DNA from: JABMOW01 sp964409335
Lineage (GTDB): Bacteria > Fidelibacterota > Marinisomatia > SCGC-AAA003-L08 > JACNLC01
Reading direction: 5' to 3'
DNA: 64,000 nucleotides
Assembly: GCA_964409335.1 (NCBI GenBank)
Contig: CAYPCW010000007.1
Location: forward strand, 1-64,000
Numbering within the stretch: the first letter of the stretch is position 1; the number at the start of each line of letters is the position of its first letter. A program made the position numbers and the translations under genes. Of this stretch, positions 34,673 through 42,862 are shown one piece after another. The notes beneath the pieces are model-generated. The model did not search any database and was not told where the DNA came from. It was given only the letters and a program-made list of their open reading frames with translations.

Positions 34673-36140
34673 TAATGGGACTTTCGTATTTATCTTTGAA
34701 AATGACCAATGCGTTAAAAATGGCCTGTGCTATTTTCTTACGATAACTGGATTTCCCCAGATTTTTACATTCGGTTTTATTGCTGAGAAATCCAACCTCT
34801 ATCAGGATATTGGGCATGGATGCCCCGATGAGTACCTGAAATCCGGCCTGCTTCACCCCCCGGTCATCGGATGAGACCATTTTATTCAGTTCGTTTTGGA
34901 TGTTGGCTGCCAGAAACTCGCTTTCCTGCATGAAAGCGCTTTGTGCCATAGTGGCTAAAATGAGATTTTCCTCATTATATCCTGCGAAATCCGGAATGTT
35001 CTCTTCCAGGGCGATGACACTATTTTCCCGCGTCGCTACCTCAATGGCGTCCGCAGTTTTCCCGGGTCTCAGTAGAAAGGTTTCGAACCCCTTCACCGAA
35101 GAAGTTCTCGGTGTAGAATTGGCATGAATACTCACAAACACTTTCCCGCCGGACTCGTTGGCAATTTTCGTACGTTTCCACAGAGGAATAAATACATCCT
35201 CATCTCGTGTATAGACCACCTTAACGCCCATTTCCTTTTCCACTATGCTTCCTAATTTTTTAGCGATATCCAGCGTGACGGTTTTCTCCATCAAATTTGA
35301 AACACCGATGGTACCGCTGTCTTTTCCGCCGTGACCGGCATCAATAACAATGGTATCCAAGAGCCATCGGTTCCGCATCTCTTTAATTTTTTGTGCGTTG
35401 TCTGTGATGTTGGTTCGTAAGGAAAGAATGATCTGATTGCCGGTCTGGTTAATTTCATAATCATCGATCTTATACCGAAGTAAAAAAGATAACTGGCAGG
35501 ACTGGTCTGATTTCATCGTACGGATTCGAACGATTGGTTCCTGCACTTTAGATTCCGTCACCCCTATAGAATCCGGTTTTCCCCCGGGGATGGTAAGATT
35601 CATCCAGCCGCCACGGGAAAAGGAGATACCAAATGAACCCGTGTCAAACGCCTCGCTGGTGTTGATCCTGATCTGGCTGCCGTTCATTTTTTGGCTGAAT
35701 TCTATGGAGTGGATATTGTATTGGGGGGTAGTGGCAATGATGACCGATTGAGCGATATCGAGACTGGCATCTGACAAATTTTCAAGATTCATCAAACTTG
35801 AAAATGCCCTTGCTGCCACGTAAAATTCCTTGCCGTCGAATTTGACCGGATATGGTAACTGATAAACGGTTTCCTCGACTTTGATAAACGAACAGTAAGC
35901 TGAAACAACGGTTTTTTTAGATGGAAATCGGAGAATCAGTTTATTGTTGTGTTCGTAGAATTCCGTTCTAACGGATTGACTCCGGGAAAATTCCGTAAGG
36001 GCAATATATTTTTTCCCGTCAATGGTATGTAACGGAGATTCGACTTCTTCCCCGGTTTGTCCAAATATTCCGTGAAAAATACCAAATAAAATGCCCCACA
36101 CCAGGAGAGGCATAATTCGTGTTTTCCGTTTATTTTTCAA
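34659..36140 (-). CDS. N-acetylmuramoyl-L-alanine amidase (Amidase_3)
   Basis: A 493-residue exported cell-wall hydrolase. A basic N-region and hydrophobic segment (about 1-27) form a signal peptide. The middle contains beta-rich AMIN-like regions (for example SIEFSQKMNGSQIRINTSE). The catalytic zinc domain runs from about residue 262: IVIDAGHGGKDSG, KTVTLDIAKKLGSIV, VFVSIHANSTPRTSSVKGFETFLL, and NILIEVGFLSNKTE, giving the His/Glu/His zinc ligands and the catalytic Glu. It removes stem peptides during cell division. The window start at 36140 is taken from the open frame; an ATG at 36113 is an alternative. Confidence 0.93.
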   Translation of the reverse strand: MKNKRKTRIMPLLVWGILFGIFHGIFGQTGEEVESPLHTIDGKKYIALTEFSRSQSVRTEFYEHNNKLILRFPSKKTVVSAYCSFIKVEETVYQLPYPVKFDGKEFYVAARAFSSLMNLENLSDASLDIAQSVIIATTPQYNIHSIEFSQKMNGSQIRINTSEAFDTGSFGISFSRGGWMNLTIPGGKPDSIGVTESKVQEPIVRIRTMKSDQSCQLSFLLRYKIDDYEINQTGNQIILSLRTNITDNAQKIKEMRNRWLLDTIVIDAGHGGKDSGTIGVSNLMEKTVTLDIAKKLGSIVEKEMGVKVVYTRDEDVFIPLWKRTKIANESGGKVFVSIHANSTPRTSSVKGFETFLLRPGKTADAIEVATRENSVIALEENIPDFAGYNEENLILATMAQSAFMQESEFLAANIQNELNKMVSSDDRGVKQAGFQVLIGASMPNILIEVGFLSNKTECKNLGKSSYRKKIAQAIFNALVIFKDKYESPIIDSQ

Positions 36141-36160
36141 AATTTATAAGGTGTTCAGAT

Positions 36161-37666
36161 TTAAAAGGTTGACTCAAACTGAAACCGAAGGTCATTTGTC
36201 ATTAAATTAGCGTCGTTTTTCCACATGTATGAATGGCGAAAACTTACATTCTTTTGCAGGGTTAATTCATAATTCCATTTTGAAAAAATTTCTATTCCGG
36301 ATTGAGAATACGACGGGAACCTGAATTCTCCCTGTAACCCGGGAATCCAGGCGTACATCCTGCTGTTCCAACTGTCAGTGGAAAAGAATACACAGCCCGA
36401 TTTGATGGTGAGTTTACTGATATTAATGTCCGGTGAATAAAAGGCAATAAGCTGCCCGCTTTCATGGAATTCTGTGTCCTGATCTACAGTTAATCGCTGA
36501 TATTTTAATTTCCAACTGGGAAAGGCAGACGTCCAGGTAAATGACATCTGGGATCGATTCACCGGAGTTTGAACCTTCCGGACCAACCCACTGAATATCA
36601 GATCCCGGGTTGTCCGGTGTTGTTTTTCCCGCCATTGCACAGATAATTTACCGGAAAATAGCTCCGGCATATCCATTTGGATCATCCAATCACTGCCCCG
36701 ATCTGCCGGAAATCCCGTGTCGCTATTAAGTTCCCGGTAGATATCCAGCCAACTGGTGATGAGTATTTTCTTCACACCATAGCGGATGATGCCCATTACC
36801 CCTGTTTCATTCCGCCCGCTGTGAAGCAGGGCATAGGGTTCACCAAATACAGGCGCCCAGTCTGGGGAATAATACCGGTAATGTAAGCCCCATTGAAGAA
36901 CCTGATCTTCATGTATCACATTGATCACCGCGGATCTGTTTTGCTGATCAATGGCTGCCTCACCTGAAAATGACAGTACTTCATCATCCCAGTTGATCAT
37001 CATCGATGCCCATGATGTTACGCCGTCGTCTACTGAGGACCGTTTTGTAATCATCCCCCCAATCCGGAGGCGACCCATTTCTTTGACAGAAGAATAACTG
37101 AAAATTTTATCTTCCCCGGAAACTGAGAATAGCCCGGTGTGTGACATTCCAAAACGCGGTGTCGTACCCGCAACACCGATTACCGGATCTTGAATCACAG
37201 CGCCCAAATGGTAATTGATCTTGACTTCGTTCCTGAAAATCGACAGGGGCTGTGAAGCGGATTTGGCTCTCCCAAACGAATTTCCAAACAATAATCCCTG
37301 ACCCCATTCCTGTCTTAAGTGTCCCCCATAGAATTGAATTTTGTTAAACGAGGTTTTGAATGCGTATCGGGTCACCTGCCACTGATCATCTTCAACTGAT
37401 TTATCCATCCGGTATCCGGCCCCCCAATGACCCGCGTCTAACCAATTTCGCTGATGCCAGCGGTCAGCCTGTGAATTGGGGGCGATCCTGAACCGAAAGT
37501 GACCGTTATATTTTGCAAATTTTAAAAACTCCATGTCTTCCATCTGACTTTGGAGTGTACTGATTTCTTCCGGATCAAGTTGTATGCCCTCTTCCTGACC
37601 TAATATTGTGGACAGTAAAAATAAAACTGTAGCGCTTATGTATATTAATAAGTGAATGATGTGCAT
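36161..37666 (-). CDS. Predicted outer-membrane beta-barrel protein
   Basis: A 501-residue exported protein with a signal peptide (about 1-23, ending LGQ). A short helical segment follows (PEEISTLQSQMEDMEFLKFAKYN), then alternating beta strands rich in Trp/Tyr/Phe to the end, closing with DLRFQFESTF and a terminal Phe as in outer-membrane barrels. The stretch GGHLRQEWGQGLLFGNSFGRAKS resembles a conserved loop in FCB-group barrel proteins often linked to helix-hairpin-helix domains, but no such domain remains here. Function is unknown. It may share the upstream promoter region with secD in the opposite direction. Confidence 0.75.
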   Translation of the reverse strand: MHIIHLLIYISATVLFLLSTILGQEEGIQLDPEEISTLQSQMEDMEFLKFAKYNGHFRFRIAPNSQADRWHQRNWLDAGHWGAGYRMDKSVEDDQWQVTRYAFKTSFNKIQFYGGHLRQEWGQGLLFGNSFGRAKSASQPLSIFRNEVKINYHLGAVIQDPVIGVAGTTPRFGMSHTGLFSVSGEDKIFSYSSVKEMGRLRIGGMITKRSSVDDGVTSWASMMINWDDEVLSFSGEAAIDQQNRSAVINVIHEDQVLQWGLHYRYYSPDWAPVFGEPYALLHSGRNETGVMGIIRYGVKKILITSWLDIYRELNSDTGFPADRGSDWMIQMDMPELFSGKLSVQWREKQHRTTRDLIFSGLVRKVQTPVNRSQMSFTWTSAFPSWKLKYQRLTVDQDTEFHESGQLIAFYSPDINISKLTIKSGCVFFSTDSWNSRMYAWIPGLQGEFRFPSYSQSGIEIFSKWNYELTLQKNVSFRHSYMWKNDANLMTNDLRFQFESTF

Positions 37667-37982
37667 TTAATTGATGATTGACATTTAAATTTCCGGATGA
37701 CCAGAAATGATAAATAGCGATATTTCTCGCATTTCGATTATATATAAATGTACGAAGGCGATAGACTATAAGACAAAAAATGTTTAGTGTCAGAACATTT
37801 ATCTTTTCTTTTTCAAGATGGCTCAAGTATTTTGTGCTTTCACTGCATATCAAAAAATTATCAGCAATTTTCTATCTTTGTAACATCTGAGGTTCTTATT
37901 AAATTGACAGGCTTTTTTCATGGCAGATTATTAGAAATTTGATAACAACCTGAATATTTAATTAAAAAAGTAGAAGTAACCT
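37667..37982. other. Divergent promoter region between barrel gene and secDF
   Basis: About 316 AT-rich bases between the divergent barrel gene and secD. No gene is supported; a minus-strand frame overlapping the barrel gene's start at 37575-37853 is a shadow. The right part carries a sigma70-like promoter for secD. Confidence 0.6.
37904..37932 (+). promoter_or_regulatory. Sigma70-like promoter for secD
   Basis: A consensus TTGACA (37904-37909) is followed after 16-17 bases by GATTAT/ATTATT (37926-37932), about 50 bases before the secD ATG. Confidence 0.55.
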
Positions 37983-39929
37983 ATGTTTAAATCACCCGGA
38001 TCCCGTTGGATTATAATTGCAGCGGTTATACTGTTTTCCGTGTACAAACTATTTCCCAGTTTGCAGTATTATACGATGAGCGAAGAGGCAAAGCAGCAGA
38101 TGATGCTGGATGATCCAGCAAAACTAACAGAATTGCACAAGCAGGCAATCAACCTGGGGCTGGACCTTCAGGGTGGGATGCATGTCATTCTTGAAGCGGA
38201 TATACCGATTCTGGCACAAAATCTTTCCAATGATAAAACCGGTGAATTATTGCAGGCCATTAAATCCGCAGAAAGAATATCCATCAAAAATCGAACGGAT
38301 TTCTTCGATGAAATGGAACTCCTGGCCAATGCCAATGACATCAAGCTGATCAAATATTACTCTGAATTGGACGGACTGGGTGGGAAATCCAATGCAGATG
38401 TGATGGCAGCCCTCCGGGAACAGGGTGATTACGCAATCAACAGTGTATTGGAAATCATCCGGAACCGTGTGGATGAATTCGGGGTATCCGAGCCAACCAT
38501 TCAGAAATCCGGCAAGACCCGGATCATTGTTGAGTTAGCCGGTGTGAAGGATACCGATCGGGCATCCAGCCTGTTACAGCGGACGGCATTATTAGAATTT
38601 AAGCTGGTGAAGCCAGGGACTGATCTTCAACCCATACTGGACAAAATCGATACCAGCTTGCTCGAAATGGAGGGCATACCGGATGATGCAGTCGTGGATA
38701 AGAATAACCCTGTGGATGACATGACTGGATCAGATGTTTCCCCCAAAGACGACTCCCTTTTAACGACGGACTCAACTGGAACGATAGAAGACCTCTTCGA
38801 AGCGCTGGGTACGACAGAGACCCAAACGGATCTGCTCACGACATCAGCAAATATTTTATCCAAAAACCCATTTTCCGGGTATCTTCGCGGATTTCCTACC
38901 GGTTTAGGGATCCTGTCTAGCGAAGTGAATAAATTCAACGTCTTATTAAATTCCACTGAAGTCCGAACGCTGTTTCCAAAAGATAGTGAATTATTGTGGG
39001 GTAATGAGGACCTTTCTGCTACATTAGAGGATGGACGTTTCGTGAATTATCGAAATATTTATCTGGTCAAAAAAGAAGCGGTTCTCACCGGAGGCGTCGT
39101 AACGGATGCCAGAGCTGCAACGGGTCCCATCGGGTCCGATGTTTCAGGGCAACCTGTCGTAAATCTGACGATGAATGCGGAAGGTGCAAAGACCTGGGCT
39201 CGGTTTACCGGGGCAAACATACAGAAAAATGTGGCGATCGTTCTGGATAAAAAAGTGTATATGGCGCCGGTTATCCGGGATCGTATCCCCGGCGGACGAA
39301 CTCAGATCAGCGGTCTTGATAATATTGAAGAAGCAAAAGACATCGCGAATGTTCTGCGCGCGGGTAAATTACCCGCTCCTGTAAAAATTCAGGAAGAACG
39401 GACCATCGGACCGTCTCTCGGTCGTGATTCCATTATTGCAGGTACAAGAGCCATGACGACCGGGTTTATTCTGGTGATTATCTTTATGATTTTCTATTAC
39501 CGGGGTTCCGGGTTGATCGCAAATTTAGCGCTAATGCTCAATATCTTTTTCGTCCTCGCTATTCTGGCAATGTTGAACGCCACACTGACGCTGCCGGGAA
39601 TCGCCGGATTGATTTTGACGATCGGCATGGCGGTGGATGCAAACGTCATTATTTTTGAGCGTATCCGTGAAGAAATCGACAAGGGTAAAACCGTTAAAGC
39701 ATCTATCGAAGCCGGATATGAGAAGGCATTCAGCGCTATTTTTGATGCGAATATCACGACGCTGATTGCAGCCTTCGTTCTTGCCTGGATCGGGTCCGGA
39801 CCCATCAAAGGGTTTGCTGTCACACTTAGTGCCGGTATTATTTGCTCGCTATTTTCTGCCGTATTCATCACGCGATCTGTTTATATGTTGTTCGGAAATA
39901 AAAAACCATTAAATGAATTGAGTATTTGA
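37983..39929 (+). CDS. secD: Protein translocase subunit SecD
   Basis: A 648-residue inner-membrane protein assisting Sec export by using the proton-motive force. It has one N-terminal helix (about 8-26), the conserved LGLDLQGGMHVILE, a large periplasmic domain (to about 480), and five C-terminal helices with GTRAMTTGFILVIIFMIFYYRGSG and LTIGMAVDANVIIFERIREEI. An acidic, Ser/Thr-rich insertion around residues 225-285 lengthens the periplasmic part. The secF start is two bases after its stop. Confidence 0.96.
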   Translation: MFKSPGSRWIIIAAVILFSVYKLFPSLQYYTMSEEAKQQMMLDDPAKLTELHKQAINLGLDLQGGMHVILEADIPILAQNLSNDKTGELLQAIKSAERISIKNRTDFFDEMELLANANDIKLIKYYSELDGLGGKSNADVMAALREQGDYAINSVLEIIRNRVDEFGVSEPTIQKSGKTRIIVELAGVKDTDRASSLLQRTALLEFKLVKPGTDLQPILDKIDTSLLEMEGIPDDAVVDKNNPVDDMTGSDVSPKDDSLLTTDSTGTIEDLFEALGTTETQTDLLTTSANILSKNPFSGYLRGFPTGLGILSSEVNKFNVLLNSTEVRTLFPKDSELLWGNEDLSATLEDGRFVNYRNIYLVKKEAVLTGGVVTDARAATGPIGSDVSGQPVVNLTMNAEGAKTWARFTGANIQKNVAIVLDKKVYMAPVIRDRIPGGRTQISGLDNIEEAKDIANVLRAGKLPAPVKIQEERTIGPSLGRDSIIAGTRAMTTGFILVIIFMIFYYRGSGLIANLALMLNIFFVLAILAMLNATLTLPGIAGLILTIGMAVDANVIIFERIREEIDKGKTVKASIEAGYEKAFSAIFDANITTLIAAFVLAWIGSGPIKGFAVTLSAGIICSLFSAVFITRSVYMLFGNKKPLNELSI

Positions 39930-39931
39930 TT

Positions 39932-40831
39932 ATGAGATTATTGAACAATACGAATTTTGATTTTATCGGGAAACGGAAACTCGCCGCATCTTTATCTGTG
40001 ATATTGATCCTTTGCGGAATCGTAGGCTCGATTTTTAATAAAGGATTCACCCTGTCGATCGACTTTACCGGGGGAACCATTGTTCAGATACAATTCGCGG
40101 AAGAAATCACCACCGCTGAAGCGCGCCAGATCCTCAAGGATCATGGATTCGAAAATCTGGATATTACCACGATAAGTTCACCGGATTCCCACGATGATAT
40201 ACTTATCAAAACCCAACTCAGTGGAACCGATCTGAGAGACAAGCTGAATGCCGCATTTGGTGACCGGGAATTTGAAACCAGAAGAACTGAACAAGTCGGT
40301 CCGAAAATCGGCAATGAATTAAAAAATGATGCAATTCAATCCATCGCTGTAGCGTTAACCTTGATTCTAATCTATATCGGGTTTCGGTTTGACTTTTACT
40401 ATGCCATCGGGAGTGTCGTCGCTCTGATGCATGACATCCTGATCACTCTCGGCGTATTTGCAGTTCTCAAATTAGAAGTTGATATGGTAACCGTCGCCGC
40501 GTTTTTGACCATAGTAGGGTATTCGTTGAATGACACGATTGTTGTGTTCGACCGAATACGTGAGAATATCAAAGGGAGCGCCAGGGAAAAACTGGAAGAT
40601 ATTGTCAATCGATCCCTGAATAACACCCTGAGCCGAACATTGATCACGTCGTTTACCACCATGCTTGTCATCGTGATCCTGTTCATCGGCGGATTGGAAA
40701 CCATCAAAGATTTTGCATTTGCCATGATCATCGGAATCGTCGTCGGTACCTATTCTTCAATTTACATCGCCAGTCCGGTCATGATCCTGCTTGAGAATCG
40801 TGCAGGTCGTAAAATTGCAAAGAAAAAATGA
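39932..40831 (+). CDS. secF: Protein translocase subunit SecF
   Basis: A 299-residue partner of SecD. I choose the ATG at 39932, two bases after the secD stop; an in-frame TTG at 39926 is less likely. Signatures are FTLSIDFTGGTIVQIQF in the first periplasmic part, RTEQVGPKIGNELKNDAIQSI, and VAAFLTIVGYSLNDTIVVFDRIREN, followed by FTTMLVIVILFIGG. Six helices are visible. A terminator follows before purA. Confidence 0.96.
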   Translation: MRLLNNTNFDFIGKRKLAASLSVILILCGIVGSIFNKGFTLSIDFTGGTIVQIQFAEEITTAEARQILKDHGFENLDITTISSPDSHDDILIKTQLSGTDLRDKLNAAFGDREFETRRTEQVGPKIGNELKNDAIQSIAVALTLILIYIGFRFDFYYAIGSVVALMHDILITLGVFAVLKLEVDMVTVAAFLTIVGYSLNDTIVVFDRIRENIKGSAREKLEDIVNRSLNNTLSRTLITSFTTMLVIVILFIGGLETIKDFAFAMIIGIVVGTYSSIYIASPVMILLENRAGRKIAKKK

Positions 40832-40905
40832 ATCCTGATATCGTATGGGATGGCTTATTACGACTTCCGTTCAACAATCAGTCAATTTCTGAAACTATAA
40901 TCATT

Positions 40906-40936
40906 AAAAAAACTCCGATGACCCGGAGTTTTTTTA
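40906..40936 (+). terminator. Intrinsic terminator after secF
   Basis: AAAAAACTCCG / CGGAGTTTTTTT hairpin with a six-base loop and a seven-T run, about 75 bases beyond the secF stop and 29 before purA. Confidence 0.9.
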
Positions 40937-40964
40937 TGCTTTTTATTTAAATACAGGGAAAATC

Positions 40965-42233
40965 ATGGCAATTACATCCATCATTGGCGGTCAGTGGGGA
41001 GACGAAGGTAAAGGGAAAATCGTTGACCTCCTCAGCGACAACGTGGATATCGTCGCCAGATACCAGGGGGGGGCAAATGCAGGGCATACCGTGATTATCC
41101 GGGACCAAAAAATTGTACTGCACCAAATCCCATCCGGAATATTTCACCCTGGTTGTCATTGCGTGATGGGCGGTGGAATGGTAGTGGATCCGGTAGAATT
41201 ATGCACAGAGATCGAGATGTTGCAGATGAATGGAATTTCCACCACCGGCAGATTACATCTCTCCCTTACGGCACATATCGTGACCCCCATTCAAAAAGCC
41301 ATCGACAGGTCATCGGAAGAACGCTCTGATCAGAGAATCGGGACGACCTGCAGAGGGATAGGTCCCACCTATGCAGATAAATTTTTACGACGGGGAATCC
41401 GGGCACATGACCTGCTGAATATGTCACTTTTGAAGGAAAAGACAGACCTGCGGTTATCTCATGCAGTAGAATCCCTGGAACTAACCCGGGATGACATTGC
41501 GGTAATCCAATCGGAAATAGAGCAATTTTATTCCTGTGCCGAATCCTGTTCCGCACTGGTAAAAGATACCTTTACTTTTTTACATTCGGGCATCGGTACC
41601 GGAAAAAATATCATCATAGAGGGTGCGCAGGGATCTTTGCTGGATATTGATCACGGCACATACCCGTTTGTGACCTCATCCTCTCCTAATATAGGAGGAA
41701 TCGCAAACGGTCTTGGTATCCCTCCCAGCATGATCGACCGGCGGATCGGAGTATTTAAAGCCTATACTACCCGCGTTGGGAAGGGTCCGTTCCCCACCGA
41801 GCTACATGATGAAGTGGGTGCACGGCTGGGTAAAATCGGCAATGAATTTGGCGCAACCACCGGCAGACCCCGCAGATGCGGGTGGTTCGATGCCGTCGCC
41901 GGTAAATACAGTTGTATGTTGAACGAATTCACAGATGTGGCGCTGACCAAACTGGATATACTTGATCATTTTGAAGAGATTAAGGTCTGTATCGCTTACC
42001 AGGTGGATGGTGAAGAAACACGGGATTTCTCAAATGTGATCCACCGGCTGGAACAGGCAACGCCTGTTTATGAAACATTAACAGGCTGGAATCATTCCGT
42101 CAAACCCGCTGAACATCCGGATGATCTGTCAAACCGCGCAAACCAATACATTCATTTCCTTGAAGAATTATTAAATACTCCGGTAAAATTTGTATCCACC
42201 GGACCGGAGCGTTCCCAAATTATCATCAGATAA
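40965..42233 (+). CDS. purA: Adenylosuccinate synthetase
   Basis: A 422-residue GTP-dependent enzyme joining IMP and aspartate in AMP synthesis. The P-loop GGQWGDEGKGKIVDLLS, the catalytic His in GGANAGHTVI, GTTCRGIGPTYADKFLRRGIR, and VTSSSPNIGGIANGLG are all canonical. AGGGAAAATC precedes the ATG. Length is typical. It is followed after 11 bases by an ogt gene. Confidence 0.97.
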   Translation: MAITSIIGGQWGDEGKGKIVDLLSDNVDIVARYQGGANAGHTVIIRDQKIVLHQIPSGIFHPGCHCVMGGGMVVDPVELCTEIEMLQMNGISTTGRLHLSLTAHIVTPIQKAIDRSSEERSDQRIGTTCRGIGPTYADKFLRRGIRAHDLLNMSLLKEKTDLRLSHAVESLELTRDDIAVIQSEIEQFYSCAESCSALVKDTFTFLHSGIGTGKNIIIEGAQGSLLDIDHGTYPFVTSSSPNIGGIANGLGIPPSMIDRRIGVFKAYTTRVGKGPFPTELHDEVGARLGKIGNEFGATTGRPRRCGWFDAVAGKYSCMLNEFTDVALTKLDILDHFEEIKVCIAYQVDGEETRDFSNVIHRLEQATPVYETLTGWNHSVKPAEHPDDLSNRANQYIHFLEELLNTPVKFVSTGPERSQIIIR

Positions 42234-42244
42234 AGGAGTACATC

Positions 42245-42754
42245 ATGATTCAATATTCGTTCCTGGAAACGCCATTGGGCAGGATCATTCTGGCTTCAGT
42301 TCCGGAAGGCGTTTGTTATATCGGTTTACCCGGATCAGCCGTTGAGGATGTAAAATCCTGGTGCCGGAAACACATTCGGGAAGAAGAATTTATCCTGTCA
42401 AATACATGGAACCGAACTGCAGAAAAACAAATTTTAGAGTACATTACAGGGAAACGGCAGCAATTTACGTTTCCGGTGTTTCACCTCAATACGGAATTTC
42501 GTAAAACCGTACTCGAAGCCGTGGCTCAAATCCCCTTTGGTAAAACAGCATCCTATGGTGATATCGCGAAAAAAATAAGAAAACCACTTGCATCCCGGGC
42601 TGTCGGTTCGGCGAATGCCTCGAATCCGCTTCCACTGGTCTATCCGTGCCACCGGGTCATACAGGGTGATGGAAAAATAGGCGGATACGGGGGTTCTCCC
42701 GAAATGAAAAAGGCATTGCTCGATATGGAAAAAAATTACAAATTATCCGAATAA
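42245..42754 (+). CDS. ogt: Methylated-DNA-protein-cysteine S-methyltransferase
   Basis: A 169-residue suicide repair protein that takes the methyl group from O6-methylguanine. The active site is VYPCHRVIQGDGKIGGYGG near residues 135-153, preceded by the winged-helix region IPFGKTASYGDIAKKI and ASRAVGSANASNPLP. The N-terminal domain MIQYSFLETPLGRIILASV is present, as in Ogt. A good AAAGGAG precedes the ATG. It is likely read with purA. Confidence 0.95.
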   Translation: MIQYSFLETPLGRIILASVPEGVCYIGLPGSAVEDVKSWCRKHIREEEFILSNTWNRTAEKQILEYITGKRQQFTFPVFHLNTEFRKTVLEAVAQIPFGKTASYGDIAKKIRKPLASRAVGSANASNPLPLVYPCHRVIQGDGKIGGYGGSPEMKKALLDMEKNYKLSE

Positions 42755-42862
42755 TTGAAATTCCGGTTCCCTGAATCACCTGATTTAATTTTTTCTGATC
42801 GTGATGCGGGACAGGTGACATTTATTAAATCAAATTCTTGCTATACATGGAGGTCTGCACTC